64,000 nucleotides of DNA from contig NZ_QPMM01000002.1 in the NCBI RefSeq assembly GCF_003419895.1, forward strand, positions 62,001 to 126,000, written 5' to 3'. The notes under the pieces were generated by a model. The model was given only the letters and a program-made list of their open reading frames with translations. It was not told the DNA's origin and ran no database searches. This stretch comes from Chitinophaga silvatica (lineage in GTDB: Bacteria; Bacteroidota; Bacteroidia; Chitinophagales; Chitinophagaceae). Position numbers and translations under genes: made by a program. Shown in pieces: positions 1 to 8,738 of the stretch (its first letter is position 1; the number at the start of each line of letters is the position of its first letter).

Positions 1-936
1 TATGCTATTCACAGTGCCGTTGGTAACAAATGTATAGGTGCTAAAGTCAATTACAAACTGGTGCCGCTTAGCCATAAACTGAGAAGTGGCGACCAGGTTG
101 AAATTATTACCTCCAATAAACAAAAACCATCCGAAGATTGGCTCAACTTTGTTTTAACCGCCAAGGCTAAATCAAAGATTAAAGATGCGCTGAAAGAAGA
201 GAAGCGAAAAGTGGCCATGGATGGTAAAGCCGCTCTGGAACGCAAGTTGGGGCATATGGATATTACCCCAAGCAGTTATAATATCAATGAACTGGTTCAG
301 TTTTACAAACAATCTTCTCCTTTGGATCTGTATTATCAGATTGCTGTGAAGAATATTGATTTGAAAGAATTGAAACAGTTTACAGTTCTGGGCGATAAAT
401 TAGAACCTCCAAAACCTGTAAAACAGCCGGAACACGTATCGGAAGAACAGGTTAAACATCAGATACCTTCCAAGAAGGATGCTGAACTGATAATTTTTGG
501 TGAAAGCTCAGATAAAATTGCCTATAAACTGGCAAACTGTTGCCGCCCAATACCCGGTGACGATGTTTTTGGATTCATTACTGCCAGTGAAGGTCTGAAA
601 ATTCATAGAACCAATTGCCCGAATGCCGCTCAGCTACTGGCAAATTATGGACATAGAGTGGTGAAAACCAAGTGGGTGAAAAACCGCGAAATATCCTTCC
701 TGACTGGTATGCGTATCATCGGTATGGATGATGTTGGTGTTATTCATAAAATTACCAATATCATTTCCGGTGAATTAAAGATCAATATTTCTGCACTGAG
801 CATCGAATCAAAAGAAGGCCTGTTTGAAGGACTCATCAAAGTGTATGTACACGATAAAGAAGAATTGGATGAACTGGTAGAAAGGCTTAAAAAGCTGGAT
901 GGTATTCAGACAGTACAACGATTGGAAGAAAATTAA
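1..936 (+). CDS. RelA/SpoT (p)ppGpp synthetase/hydrolase, C-terminal part
   Basis: This is the 3' end of a bifunctional RelA/SpoT protein, which makes and/or degrades the stringent-response alarmone (p)ppGpp in the cytoplasm. The frame is open from base 1, so the catalytic half lies outside the window. The 311 visible residues begin inside the TGS domain (AIHSAVGNKCIGAKVNYKL). They continue through a helical linker into the zinc-finger/RIS region with NCCRPIPGDD (Cys180, Cys181) and the conserved KIHRTNC (His202, Cys206), and end in an ACT domain. Hydrolase and synthetase motifs are not visible, so I cannot say which activities this copy has. A 9-bp hairpin follows the stop, and purA begins 166 bp downstream from its own promoter. 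The family assignment is secure; the subtype is not. Confidence 0.95.
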   Translation, partial: YAIHSAVGNKCIGAKVNYKLVPLSHKLRSGDQVEIITSNKQKPSEDWLNFVLTAKAKSKIKDALKEEKRKVAMDGKAALERKLGHMDITPSSYNINELVQFYKQSSPLDLYYQIAVKNIDLKELKQFTVLGDKLEPPKPVKQPEHVSEEQVKHQIPSKKDAELIIFGESSDKIAYKLANCCRPIPGDDVFGFITASEGLKIHRTNCPNAAQLLANYGHRVVKTKWVKNREISFLTGMRIIGMDDVGVIHKITNIISGELKINISALSIESKEGLFEGLIKVYVHDKEELDELVERLKKLDGIQTVQRLEEN

Positions 937-955
937 TTGTATTTTATAGATTAAA

Positions 956-993
956 ATGTGGCGCCGTAGAGTTATTGCTTTGCAGCGCCACAT
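956..993. terminator. Hairpin after the RelA/SpoT gene
   Basis: ATGTGGCGC (956-964) pairs with GCGCCACAT (985-993), a perfect 9-bp stem 20 bp after the stop codon. No long T run follows, so it is a plausible but weak terminator or a 3'-end stabiliser. Confidence 0.5.
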
Positions 994-1025
994 CTGTTTA
1001 AAAACATTCTCCTTTGGTGCGAAAA

Positions 1026-1056
1026 TTTGTATTTGTAATTATTCGCCTTAATTTTG
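1026..1056 (+). promoter_or_regulatory. Bacteroidota-type promoter of purA
   Basis: TTTG (1026-1029), 19 bp, then TAATTTTG (1049-1056). This matches the Bacteroidota housekeeping consensus TTTG-N19-21-TAnnTTTG exactly and lies about 47 bp upstream of the purA ATG. Confidence 0.75.
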
Positions 1057-1102
1057 CGACTTCTTTTAAACGCAACAACCTCCGATAATTAATTAAATCA
1101 TT

Positions 1103-2374
1103 ATGGTAGACGTTTTGTTAGGCCTGCAATGGGGCGACGAAGGTAAAGGTAAAATTGTGGACTATTTTGCCGGAAAATACGACGTAATTGCCCGCTTCCA
1201 AGGTGGCCCGAATGCCGGTCATACACTCTACGTAAACGGCCAAAAAGTTGTATTACGTACAATCCCATCTGGTGTATTCCATGATAAAACCATCAACCTT
1301 ATCGGTAATGGTGTGGTATTAGACCCTGTAGCTTTCAAGAAGGAAAGTGAAGATATCGCTATTCTTGGCGTAGATCTTACCAAAAAGCTGTTTATCGCAG
1401 AAAAAACGCATATCATCGTTCCTACTCACAGAGCCCTTGATAAAGCGTCTGAAATCGCAAAAGGTAATGATAAGATCGGTTCTACCCTTAAAGGTATTGG
1501 TCCGGCATATATGGACAAAACCGGTAGAAATGGCTTACGCGTTGGGGATGTTTTAGCTCCCGATTTTAAAGAGCGCTACGAGAAATTAAAGAAAAAACAC
1601 CTCGATCTCCTCTGCCAGTACGATATCAGCGAATTTGAAGCAGATATCGCTGCCTGGGAAGCAGAATTCTTCGAAGCTATTCCTTTCCTCCGCACTATGA
1701 ACATCGTAAACGGAGAATACTGGATCAACAATAAATTGAAAAATGGTAGCAAAATCTTAGCTGAAGGCGCTCAGGGTAGTATGCTGGATGTTGATTTTGG
1801 TACTTATCCTTTCGTAACTTCTTCTAACACAATATCTGCCGGCGTTTGTACTGGCCTGGGTATTGCTCCTAAATGGATCAAAGAAGTAATTGGTGTTACC
1901 AAAGCATATTGCACCCGCGTTGGTGGTGGCCCTTTCCCTACTGAATTACACGACGAAACCGGTGAAAAACTCAGAGCAGCCGGCCACGAATTTGGCGCCG
2001 TTACCGGCCGCCCTCGCCGCTGCGGTTGGATCGACCTCGTTGCACTGAACTATACCTGCATGCTTAGCGGTGTTACCCAATTGGTAATGACCAAAAGCGA
2101 TGTTTTAGACGAATTCGATCAGGTTTTGGCTTGTACCGCCTATGAAATTGATGGCCAACAAACCAAAGAAATGCCGTTCCAATTAAATGGTCTGGAACTG
2201 AAACCTGTCTACGAAACATTCAACGGCTGGTCCGAAAAAACAGCTACTTGCAAGCATTTCAATGAGTTACCTGCTGAAATGAAATCATTCGTTACTGCGG
2301 TAGAAAGTTATCTGGGCGTTCCTGTGAAATACGTTTCCAACGGACCTGGACGCGACCAAATCCTGGATAAGTAG
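1103..2374 (+). CDS. purA: Adenylosuccinate synthase
   Basis: Catalyses IMP + aspartate + GTP to adenylosuccinate, the first committed step from IMP to AMP, in the cytoplasm. The 423-residue length is normal for the family. Visible landmarks are the N-terminal P-loop-like QWGDEGKGK with the catalytic Asp12, NAGHT with the catalytic His40, KGIGPAY near residue 131, and the GTP-binding end VKYVSNGPGRD near the C-terminus. The ATG follows an exact Bacteroidota promoter. No other purine gene is adjacent; purQ lies about 6 kb downstream in a separate unit. Confidence 0.98.
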   Translation: MVDVLLGLQWGDEGKGKIVDYFAGKYDVIARFQGGPNAGHTLYVNGQKVVLRTIPSGVFHDKTINLIGNGVVLDPVAFKKESEDIAILGVDLTKKLFIAEKTHIIVPTHRALDKASEIAKGNDKIGSTLKGIGPAYMDKTGRNGLRVGDVLAPDFKERYEKLKKKHLDLLCQYDISEFEADIAAWEAEFFEAIPFLRTMNIVNGEYWINNKLKNGSKILAEGAQGSMLDVDFGTYPFVTSSNTISAGVCTGLGIAPKWIKEVIGVTKAYCTRVGGGPFPTELHDETGEKLRAAGHEFGAVTGRPRRCGWIDLVALNYTCMLSGVTQLVMTKSDVLDEFDQVLACTAYEIDGQQTKEMPFQLNGLELKPVYETFNGWSEKTATCKHFNELPAEMKSFVTAVESYLGVPVKYVSNGPGRDQILDK

Positions 2375-2467
2375 AAGGAAAAAAGTAAGAAAAAAAAACG
2401 GCAAAAAAAATTTGGCGAATAAAAAAAACTATTAAAACTTTACGGCAAAGAAATAAGGTAACCTATT

Positions 2468-2911
2468 ATGAAATCAAAATCTGATAAAGAGAAAGAGACC
2501 AAAAAAACTACTTCTCCTAAGACTGCAAAAGACGCTCCTAAAGCTGCGGCTAAGCGCAAGAAAGAGGTGGATGACGACGATGATGATGAGGATGATGAGG
2601 AAAACAAGCCTTCGAAATCTTCTTCAAAAAAATCAGATAAATCTGCATCAAAATCTAAAAGTCAGGATGATGACGATGAAGATTTTGATGGTGACGACGA
2701 TGATGAAGATGTAGAAGATGCATGGGAAAAAGGAGAAGATGATGATTACGATCCTGACTTCGAGGAGTTCGACATGCCTAAATCTAAAGGAAAACGTGGT
2801 CGCCCTAGTACCAAAAAAAGCGACGATGATGACGATCTGGGAATCGATGATGAATTCAAAGACATGGATTTATTCAACGATCGTTTCGATGATGATGATG
2901 ATGATTTTTAA
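2468..2911 (+). CDS. Lys/Asp-rich low-complexity protein with AT-hook-like motif
   Basis: No enzymatic domain can be recognised in this 147-residue protein. The first 30 or so residues are rich in Lys, Ala, Thr and Pro. The rest alternates runs of Asp/Glu with Ser/Lys blocks, and the protein ends in a string of Asp. Near residues 106-115 KGKRGRPSTK resembles an AT-hook (core RGRP), which binds the minor groove of AT-rich DNA. The likely role is a disordered nucleoid- or nucleic-acid-associated protein, but this is inference. It begins 93 bp after purA in a purine-rich gap and shares its direction. Overlapping ORFs in other frames come from the repetitive GAT/GAC codons and are not supported. 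Confidence 0.75.
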   Translation: MKSKSDKEKETKKTTSPKTAKDAPKAAAKRKKEVDDDDDDEDDEENKPSKSSSKKSDKSASKSKSQDDDDEDFDGDDDDEDVEDAWEKGEDDDYDPDFEEFDMPKSKGKRGRPSTKKSDDDDDLGIDDEFKDMDLFNDRFDDDDDDF

Positions 2912-2974
2912 GCATTAAACACGATTGTTATCAGGATATTTCACACATTCCCGGTTGATGATCGGAGGATATTT

Positions 2975-3024
2975 AAACAACAAATGTTGAATTGGGCCAA
3001 CCAGTTCAACATTTGTTGTTTTTT
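2975..3024 (+). promoter_or_regulatory. Perfect 17-bp hairpin plus T tract covering the pabB start codon
   Basis: The arm at 2975-2991 is the exact reverse complement of 3005-3021, with a 13-nt loop, and is followed by TTTTTT (3019-3024 including arm bases). The pabB ATG (2984-2986) lies in the 5' arm, and codons 1-13 lie in the structure. A GGAGG ribosome-site-like stretch sits just outside at 2964-2968. This has the form of an intrinsic terminator or a translation-blocking hairpin placed across an initiation site. Confidence 0.75.
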
Positions 3025-4225
3025 AGACAATAACAACTACTCCTCTCACTGGCACCAATACGAAGCCATTCTGGCCTTTAATGCACTAGATGCTATCAGC
3101 GCACCCGCAGGTAATGCATTTCAGGCACTGCAAACTTTTCATGATGCCAACCCCGATTGGATTTTTGGTCATCTGGCCTACGATTTAAAGAATGAAGTGG
3201 CTCCACTACAATCCCAACACCCCGATGGGATTGGATTTCCGGATCTCTTCTTCTTCCGGCCGGAAATAATATTCCTACTCCGAAATACAACCGTAGAAAT
3301 CGGTGGAATTAACCTGACAGCAAACGCAGCAGAACAACTCTACAACGATTGCTGCAATTTTATCTCAGACTCTCAACCCATTTCCGATTCCCCGCTCCCT
3401 CCTGTACAAAGCAGGTTACCTAAACAGGATTATCTGGATGCCGTAAAAGCACTCCGCCTGCATATTCAGCAGGGCGATTGTTATGAAGTCAATTTCTGCA
3501 GGGAAAACTTTATAGAAAATGCTAACGTTTATCCACCTGCGTTATTCAGACAGTTAAATAATATTTCGCCGGCACCGTTTGCTGCCTATTACAGGCTCAA
3601 CGATCGCTACATGGCTTGTTCAAGCCCCGAAAGATACCTTCAGAAAAAAGGAACTACCGTTATCTCTCAACCCATTAAGGGTACCAGCCGGAAAGATCCT
3701 GATCCCGAGATCGATCGGGCTTTGCAACTGGAACTCTTCAATAATCCTAAAGAGCGGTCTGAAAACGTAATGGTGGTGGATCTGGTACGAAACGACCTCT
3801 CACATACTGCGGTGCAGGGATCTGTAGAAGTCTCAGAACTCTTTGGAATTTACGGATTTGCGCATGTGCATCACATGATTTCTACTGTCAGATCTGTTGT
3901 CGATCCTGCTACTCCATTTGCTGAAATACTGAAAACAACCTTTCCTATGGGTTCTATGACCGGTGCTCCCAAGCTTAGGGTGATGGAACTGATAGAAACC
4001 TATGAACGCTCCAAAAGAGGGCTATATTCCGGCGCATTAGGATATATCACCCCGGAGGGCGATTTCGATTTTAATGTTGTAATCAGAAGCATTTTATATA
4101 ATGAAAGCAGCCGGTACCTTTCTTTCCAAACAGGATCTGCTATCACATTTTACTGTGATCCGGAAAAAGAATGGGAAGAATGTATGCTTAAGGCAGCGGC
4201 ATTAGAGAAAGTACTTATAGGCTAA
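2984..4225 (+). CDS. pabB: Aminodeoxychorismate synthase component I (PabB-type)
   Basis: Chorismate-using enzyme of the anthranilate synthase I family. PabB joins ammonia to chorismate to make aminodeoxychorismate for folate. The 413 residues carry the usual N-terminal region and the chorismate-binding domain: SQPIKGTSR with Lys232, the residue that separates PabB from TrpE, then VVDLVRNDLS and MTGAPKLRVMELIE. No glutaminase (PabA/TrpG) gene is adjacent, so that subunit must be elsewhere. The ATG lies inside a perfect 17-bp hairpin. I keep this start because FNICCFLDN just after it looks coding and no later Met precedes the conserved N-terminal domain. The 3' end overlaps the convergent TIGR01777 gene by 11 bp. 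Confidence 0.93.
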   Translation: MLNWANQFNICCFLDNNNYSSHWHQYEAILAFNALDAISAPAGNAFQALQTFHDANPDWIFGHLAYDLKNEVAPLQSQHPDGIGFPDLFFFRPEIIFLLRNTTVEIGGINLTANAAEQLYNDCCNFISDSQPISDSPLPPVQSRLPKQDYLDAVKALRLHIQQGDCYEVNFCRENFIENANVYPPALFRQLNNISPAPFAAYYRLNDRYMACSSPERYLQKKGTTVISQPIKGTSRKDPDPEIDRALQLELFNNPKERSENVMVVDLVRNDLSHTAVQGSVEVSELFGIYGFAHVHHMISTVRSVVDPATPFAEILKTTFPMGSMTGAPKLRVMELIETYERSKRGLYSGALGYITPEGDFDFNVVIRSILYNESSRYLSFQTGSAITFYCDPEKEWEECMLKAAALEKVLIG

Positions 4226-5129
4226 ACAATTGCTCCATTGCCTGTTCTATTGTAGGATAAGAAAATTGAAATCCGGCTTTTTGTACTTTTTCGGGAGAGG
4301 CTTTAACACTTTTCAATACTTCAATACTCATTTCTCCCAACATCGTCCTTAATACAAAAGTGGGAACATAGGTTGTCATAAAACTTTTACCCTTAACTAT
4401 TCTCGCCATTGTGAGAATTAATTCCTTATTGGTAACCGGGTTTGGAGATACGGCATTAAAAATACCTTCCATATTATCATCTACGATGGCACTGAAATAA
4501 AGACGCACTAAATCATGAATATGAATCCAGGGAACAAACTGTTCTCCTGATCCTAAAACAGTGGCAAAACCAAACTTCAATGGCTTATAAAACTCTTTAA
4601 GCGCACCGCCTTCACGGCTCAACGTAATACCTGTACGTAGTATTACAAGCTTTTTATCTAGTGAAGTAACTTTAGAAATATGTTGTTCCCACAGCGCTGT
4701 AGTTGTACCTAAGTAATCGGTAGCTGGTGGGTCTGTTTCAACAAATGAATGATCCTTATACTCGCCATAATAACCTGTGGCAGAGGCACTGATCACTTTT
4801 TTTACTTTATTGGGAAATGTTTTTAATGCTGTATAAATCAGTTCACTACTTTGGGTACGACTTTCTACAATTTCCTGTTTACGTGCGGTTGTCCATCTTT
4901 TCTCTCCAACATTGGCTCCTGCCAGATGCACGATATAATCGGCCTCCTGGATCGCCATTTTGTCGATCGTCTGGGTTTTAATATCCCAGTGCGCATATGT
5001 AACAGCTTTGTTGGTGCCTGCTTCAGGCTTGCGGGTTAGTATAATAACTTTATAGCCCCTTTCAACCAACCATGCTGTTAATGCACTGCCTATTAACCCT
5101 GTTCCTCCTGTAATAGCAACCGTTTCCAT
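4215..5129 (-). CDS. TIGR01777-family NAD(P)-dependent epimerase-like protein
   Basis: Short-chain dehydrogenase-like protein of the SDR39U1/YfcH group. The 304-residue length is typical. The Rossmann glycine motif is VAITGGTGLIGSALT at the N-terminus. VHLAGANVGEKRW and ASATGYYG (residues 109-116) are family signatures, and WIHIHDLVRLY precedes the C-terminal DUF1731-type tail (SFMTTYVPTFVLRTMLGEMS). The substrate is unknown even for better-studied homologues. The gene is convergent with pabB, with stop codons overlapping by 11 bp, and divergent from the secreted protein at 5309. Confidence 0.9.
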   Translation of the reverse strand: METVAITGGTGLIGSALTAWLVERGYKVIILTRKPEAGTNKAVTYAHWDIKTQTIDKMAIQEADYIVHLAGANVGEKRWTTARKQEIVESRTQSSELIYTALKTFPNKVKKVISASATGYYGEYKDHSFVETDPPATDYLGTTTALWEQHISKVTSLDKKLVILRTGITLSREGGALKEFYKPLKFGFATVLGSGEQFVPWIHIHDLVRLYFSAIVDDNMEGIFNAVSPNPVTNKELILTMARIVKGKSFMTTYVPTFVLRTMLGEMSIEVLKSVKASPEKVQKAGFQFSYPTIEQAMEQLFSL

Positions 5130-5284
5130 CCTATATTTCCTTCAATTAAAAAATTTTAATAAAAGTACACAATAAAACAGTCGTTTTTGAATTTAAGTAA
5201 AAGCATTAGTTAACTCATCCAAATTGAAAAATTTTGATGTAAGTTTGAAAAAGGTCCATGTATTATGTGCCAACATTATTAATA

Positions 5285-5292
5285 TAGCTTTG
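5285..5292 (+). promoter_or_regulatory. Candidate -7 element for the 5309 gene
   Basis: TAGCTTTG fits the Bacteroidota -7 consensus TAnnTTTG. No TTTG lies 19-21 bp upstream, so support is partial. It would give a very short leader before the ATG at 5309. Confidence 0.35.
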
Positions 5293-5308
5293 AAATCCAT
5301 ATTTCCAC

Positions 5309-6832
5309 ATGCATACGCTATACCGTTTATCGCTGTTTTTTTTATTGCTGATGGCAGGCACCGCTGTCTCCGCACAAAAAATAACCTACTCTGAGCCGGA
5401 TAGAGACGATTATAAAAGCACCGAATTTGAGATTATTGGCAGAGTAGCCGGTAATATCCTGGTTTATAAGGCTGACAAAGGCGATTATGTTGTTTCTGTG
5501 TATGATAACAGTATGACAATGATTGATCGGGTAAAGCTGGATTTTTTACCCCGTAAGGTCATTTCAATGGATTTCGTTGCCTATCCCAATAAAGTACTGA
5601 TGTTCTACCAATTTCAGCGTAAGGATGCAGTATTTAGTTTCTGTGCCACAATGACTCCGGATGCTAAATTTTATGATGCTCCGATAATGATAGATTCTAC
5701 ACGTATAGGCTCCTATACAAAAGAAAATAAAGTTTACTCGCTGGAGGTATCTGAAGATAAGAACAGGATAATGGTTTATAAAATCAATCAGGATAATGAA
5801 TCCAATAATGTTTTCTATACTTTCCTGTACGATAGTGCCGTAAGCCTGGTAAATAACAGTCGCCTCTCTTTACCCATGCAATCGAGAAAGCAGTTTCTGA
5901 GCAATTTTAACCTCAGTAATGCCGGTGATTTCATCTTTAATAAGTTGGAGCGTACCAGTAACAAGGATTATGTTGTAAGTGGCAGCATGATCGTTAAACG
6001 TCCATTGATTGATAGCTTTGAATTGTCGCCAATGACGTTTAAATCTCAGTTGATCGATGAGGTGAAAATGAAGCTTGATAATGCCAGGAACACAGCCCTA
6101 GTAACTGCCTTCTATTATAAACAGAAAAGAGGGAATGTAGACGGATTGTATCTCTACAAATACAATTATGGTACTCATACCCCTGTTTACGAAAAATCGC
6201 AGCCATTCTCCGAAGAACTGAAGGCTAACGCACGCGGAGAGTCGAGCACCAATGCTGCGTTTAATGATTACTTTATTCGTAAGATCATCAATACCGCTAA
6301 CGGAGGCTTTTTGCTGACTGCCGAATCTTTTTCAACTTCCTCCAGGTATCAGCCATGGAACCGTTGGAATTATATGTATGGAAGCCCTTACGGCGGAATG
6401 TATTCGCCATACTACTATTCTCCCTATTCTTCAATGTATTACAATCCGTACAACTGGAATAATTCACAAGGTTTGAGATATCACTACGATAATGTGGCTG
6501 TCTTATCGTTCGATGACGAAGGAAATATGCAGTGGAATAACTTTGTGCATAAGAGTCAGTACGACGATAATGCAGATCTGTATTTATCCTACCTGATGGT
6601 GAATGTCGGAAGTGAGTTGCGCTTTTTATTCAATGAACTGGATAGAAGAAACTACATGCTTACGGATGTTAGTTTAGCCCCTGGTGGTAAAGTTAACCGT
6701 ATGCCTACATTGCGGAATCTGGATAAAGGTTTTACCTGGATGCCCCGTTATGGAAAACAGATCAGTGGCCGTACAGTTGTAGTACCTTGTATTTACAGGA
6801 ATTATATTTGCTTTGCTAAAATTGACTTTTAA
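5309..6832 (+). CDS. Secreted protein of unknown function with a Tyr/Pro-rich insert
   Basis: I do not recognise the family. The 507-residue protein starts with a Sec signal peptide ending near AVSAQ (about residue 23), so it should reach the periplasm or outer membrane. The body is rich in predicted beta strands and reads like a propeller or beta-rich surface protein. An unusual segment at residues 346-390 is packed with Tyr, Pro, Met, Ser and Asn (for example GMYSPYYYSPYSSMYYNPY) and is probably a flexible exposed loop. The membrane protein at 6848 follows by 15 bp and is probably co-transcribed. Confidence 0.85.
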   Translation: MHTLYRLSLFFLLLMAGTAVSAQKITYSEPDRDDYKSTEFEIIGRVAGNILVYKADKGDYVVSVYDNSMTMIDRVKLDFLPRKVISMDFVAYPNKVLMFYQFQRKDAVFSFCATMTPDAKFYDAPIMIDSTRIGSYTKENKVYSLEVSEDKNRIMVYKINQDNESNNVFYTFLYDSAVSLVNNSRLSLPMQSRKQFLSNFNLSNAGDFIFNKLERTSNKDYVVSGSMIVKRPLIDSFELSPMTFKSQLIDEVKMKLDNARNTALVTAFYYKQKRGNVDGLYLYKYNYGTHTPVYEKSQPFSEELKANARGESSTNAAFNDYFIRKIINTANGGFLLTAESFSTSSRYQPWNRWNYMYGSPYGGMYSPYYYSPYSSMYYNPYNWNNSQGLRYHYDNVAVLSFDDEGNMQWNNFVHKSQYDDNADLYLSYLMVNVGSELRFLFNELDRRNYMLTDVSLAPGGKVNRMPTLRNLDKGFTWMPRYGKQISGRTVVVPCIYRNYICFAKIDF

Positions 6833-6847
6833 TCACACCTTTGTACT

Positions 6848-7825
6848 GTGATACGTTTTTTCCGTTCAGGCAATCCGTTAACGGTATTGCTGCTGTTATT
6901 ATATACACTACTGGTTAAGTTTTATTATCTGTTGCATCCGTCTACTTTCCTGGCGGATGGTTCAGAAGGATTGTTATACCATCTGCTGGTGCAATGGTTG
7001 CAATCTGTAGTAGGGGCAGGACCTTTGTTTTTTACTTCTCTGTCTGTCTTACTCCTCCTGCTTCAATCGTTGTTCTTTACCAGAATAGTTAATCATCATC
7101 GCCTGTTTTCCAAGCCTACCTATTTGCCGGCGATGTGTTATCTGCTGTTTACCTCTTTGCTGGAAGGCTGGAATGTTTTCTCTCCTGCATTATTGGTAAA
7201 CCTGATTATGCTCTGGGTATTTTCGAGCATAACAGAATTATATACACGAACTTCTGCCCGGGATGTGGTTTTTAATATTGGGTTTGCTTTAGGGGTTTGT
7301 GGATTGTTTTATTTCCCTTCAGTAATTTTTTGCCTGTTACTCCTGGTAAGCATGCTTATCATGAGAGCGTTTAGGCTGGCTGAATGGATAATTGCAGTTT
7401 TAGGCCTTATTTGCCCTATTTACCTGATGGGAACATATTTGTTCCTTACCAATCAGATGGGGCTATTAATCAAAATCCCTAATATTGGGTTAGTCCAGCC
7501 TTTTATATCAGATTATAAGGTTTGGGGAGCGTTTATCACCTGTTTGTTCTTTTTTGTACTGGGATGGCTGTTATTACAGCGACCATTGAAGAAGATGCTT
7601 ATTCAGGGCCGGAAAATATGGGCAGCTTTAATTATATATGTTTTAGTAGCCATATTGGTTCCTTTCTTCAATATACATTTTTCTCCTTCCTATTGGGTTT
7701 TGGCAGTTTTGCCTATCTCAATGTTTGCAGGAAATGTATTTTGGTCGATTACCAGCGACACTTTTGCCAACATAATTCACATTCTGGTACTTGGATATGT
7801 TATAGTTATGCAATATTTCAGCTAA
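6848..7825 (+). CDS. Polytopic membrane protein, DUF6427-like
   Basis: The 325 residues consist almost entirely of hydrophobic helices, about nine to ten, with short basic loops. The N-terminus MIRFFRSGNPLT, followed by a first helix, is the pattern I associate with Bacteroidota DUF6427 proteins; that name is a recollection, not a search result. No catalytic motif is visible. The start is GTG, 15 bp after the preceding secreted-protein gene, and this GTG begins the basic N-terminal segment directly before helix 1. A role in envelope assembly together with the upstream gene is possible but unproven. Confidence 0.8.
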   Translation: MIRFFRSGNPLTVLLLLLYTLLVKFYYLLHPSTFLADGSEGLLYHLLVQWLQSVVGAGPLFFTSLSVLLLLLQSLFFTRIVNHHRLFSKPTYLPAMCYLLFTSLLEGWNVFSPALLVNLIMLWVFSSITELYTRTSARDVVFNIGFALGVCGLFYFPSVIFCLLLLVSMLIMRAFRLAEWIIAVLGLICPIYLMGTYLFLTNQMGLLIKIPNIGLVQPFISDYKVWGAFITCLFFFVLGWLLLQRPLKKMLIQGRKIWAALIIYVLVAILVPFFNIHFSPSYWVLAVLPISMFAGNVFWSITSDTFANIIHILVLGYVIVMQYFS

Positions 7826-7904
7826 AATGCCACTTCCAAGGGGCTGATTACCAGTAATTTGTTAAATCAGGACAAACGGCAATGGAAAATTGCGAACGGC
7901 TAAG

Positions 7905-7931
7905 TAATTTTGTCCTTTCCCGCTAGCTTTG
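7905..7931 (+). promoter_or_regulatory. Two candidate -7 elements upstream of purQ
   Basis: TAATTTTG (7905-7912) and TAGCTTTG (7924-7931) each fit TAnnTTTG in the 179-bp gap before purQ. Neither has a TTTG at the expected 19-21 bp upstream. Confidence 0.35.
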
Positions 7932-8004
7932 CTAATTGGTAAAAATTGCGGGAAAAATGAGTTTTAAGCATTATTTACACACATAAACACAAAATAATTT
8001 TCAG

Positions 8005-8697
8005 ATGAAATTTGGCGTTGTCACCTTTCCCGGTTCTAATTGTGATCATGATATGATTGATTCCCTCCGTAATGATTTAGGGCAGGAAGTAATTGAACTA
8101 TGGCATAAGGAGAAAGACCTGAGCGCATTCAATACAACCGACTGTATTGTATTACCTGGTGGATTTTCATATGGCGATTACCTGCGTTGCGGAGCAATTG
8201 CCAGATTTAGTCCAATGATGCAAAGTGTTATTGAATTCGCTAATAAAGGTGGTCGTGTGATCGGCGTATGTAACGGATTTCAGGTATTGTGTGAAGCTGG
8301 CCTGTTGCCAGGTGTATTATTGCAAAACCGCCATCAGCAATTCATTTGCAAAAATGTTTATCTGAAGAGCGAAAATACCTCTGCTTCCCTGACTAAGGAT
8401 GTAGTAGGCCGCCCGCTTATGATACCAGTTGCTCACGGTGAAGGTCGCTATTATGCAGATGATGCTACCCTGGAAGAGCTTTTCAACAACAATCAGATAC
8501 TTTTCCGCTATTGCGATGAGTTTGGCAATATTATTGAACCTGCTAACCCTAACGGAGCCATCCATAATATCGCAGGTATCTGCAACAAAGCCAGAAATGT
8601 CTTTGGAATGATGCCTCACCCGGAAAGAGCTACCAGCCTCGCCCTGGGAAATACCGATGGACAGCTGATCCTACAAAGTCTTATTAATAACAATTAA
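8005..8697 (+). CDS. purQ: Phosphoribosylformylglycinamidine synthase glutaminase subunit PurQ
   Basis: Supplies ammonia from glutamine to PurL in step four of purine synthesis. The 230 residues form a complete class I glutamine amidotransferase. The N-terminus is KFGVVTFPGSNCDHD, the nucleophile elbow is GVCNGFQ with Cys89, and the catalytic His205 and Glu207 lie in MPHPERA. A stand-alone PurQ means this organism uses the split PurS/PurQ/PurL enzyme rather than the single long PurL; the partner genes are not in the window. It lies 41 bp upstream of the DsbD-like pair, so read-through is possible. Confidence 0.97.
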   Translation: MKFGVVTFPGSNCDHDMIDSLRNDLGQEVIELWHKEKDLSAFNTTDCIVLPGGFSYGDYLRCGAIARFSPMMQSVIEFANKGGRVIGVCNGFQVLCEAGLLPGVLLQNRHQQFICKNVYLKSENTSASLTKDVVGRPLMIPVAHGEGRYYADDATLEELFNNNQILFRYCDEFGNIIEPANPNGAIHNIAGICNKARNVFGMMPHPERATSLALGNTDGQLILQSLINNN

Positions 8698-8738
8698 TAG
8701 ATTAAATCAAAACGACCAACCAATTAAAAAAGAAAAGC

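Noticed and set aside
2718-2918. Alternative-frame ORF inside the acidic protein gene
   Set aside because: Produced by repeated GAT/GAC codons read out of frame (Met-rich nonsense).
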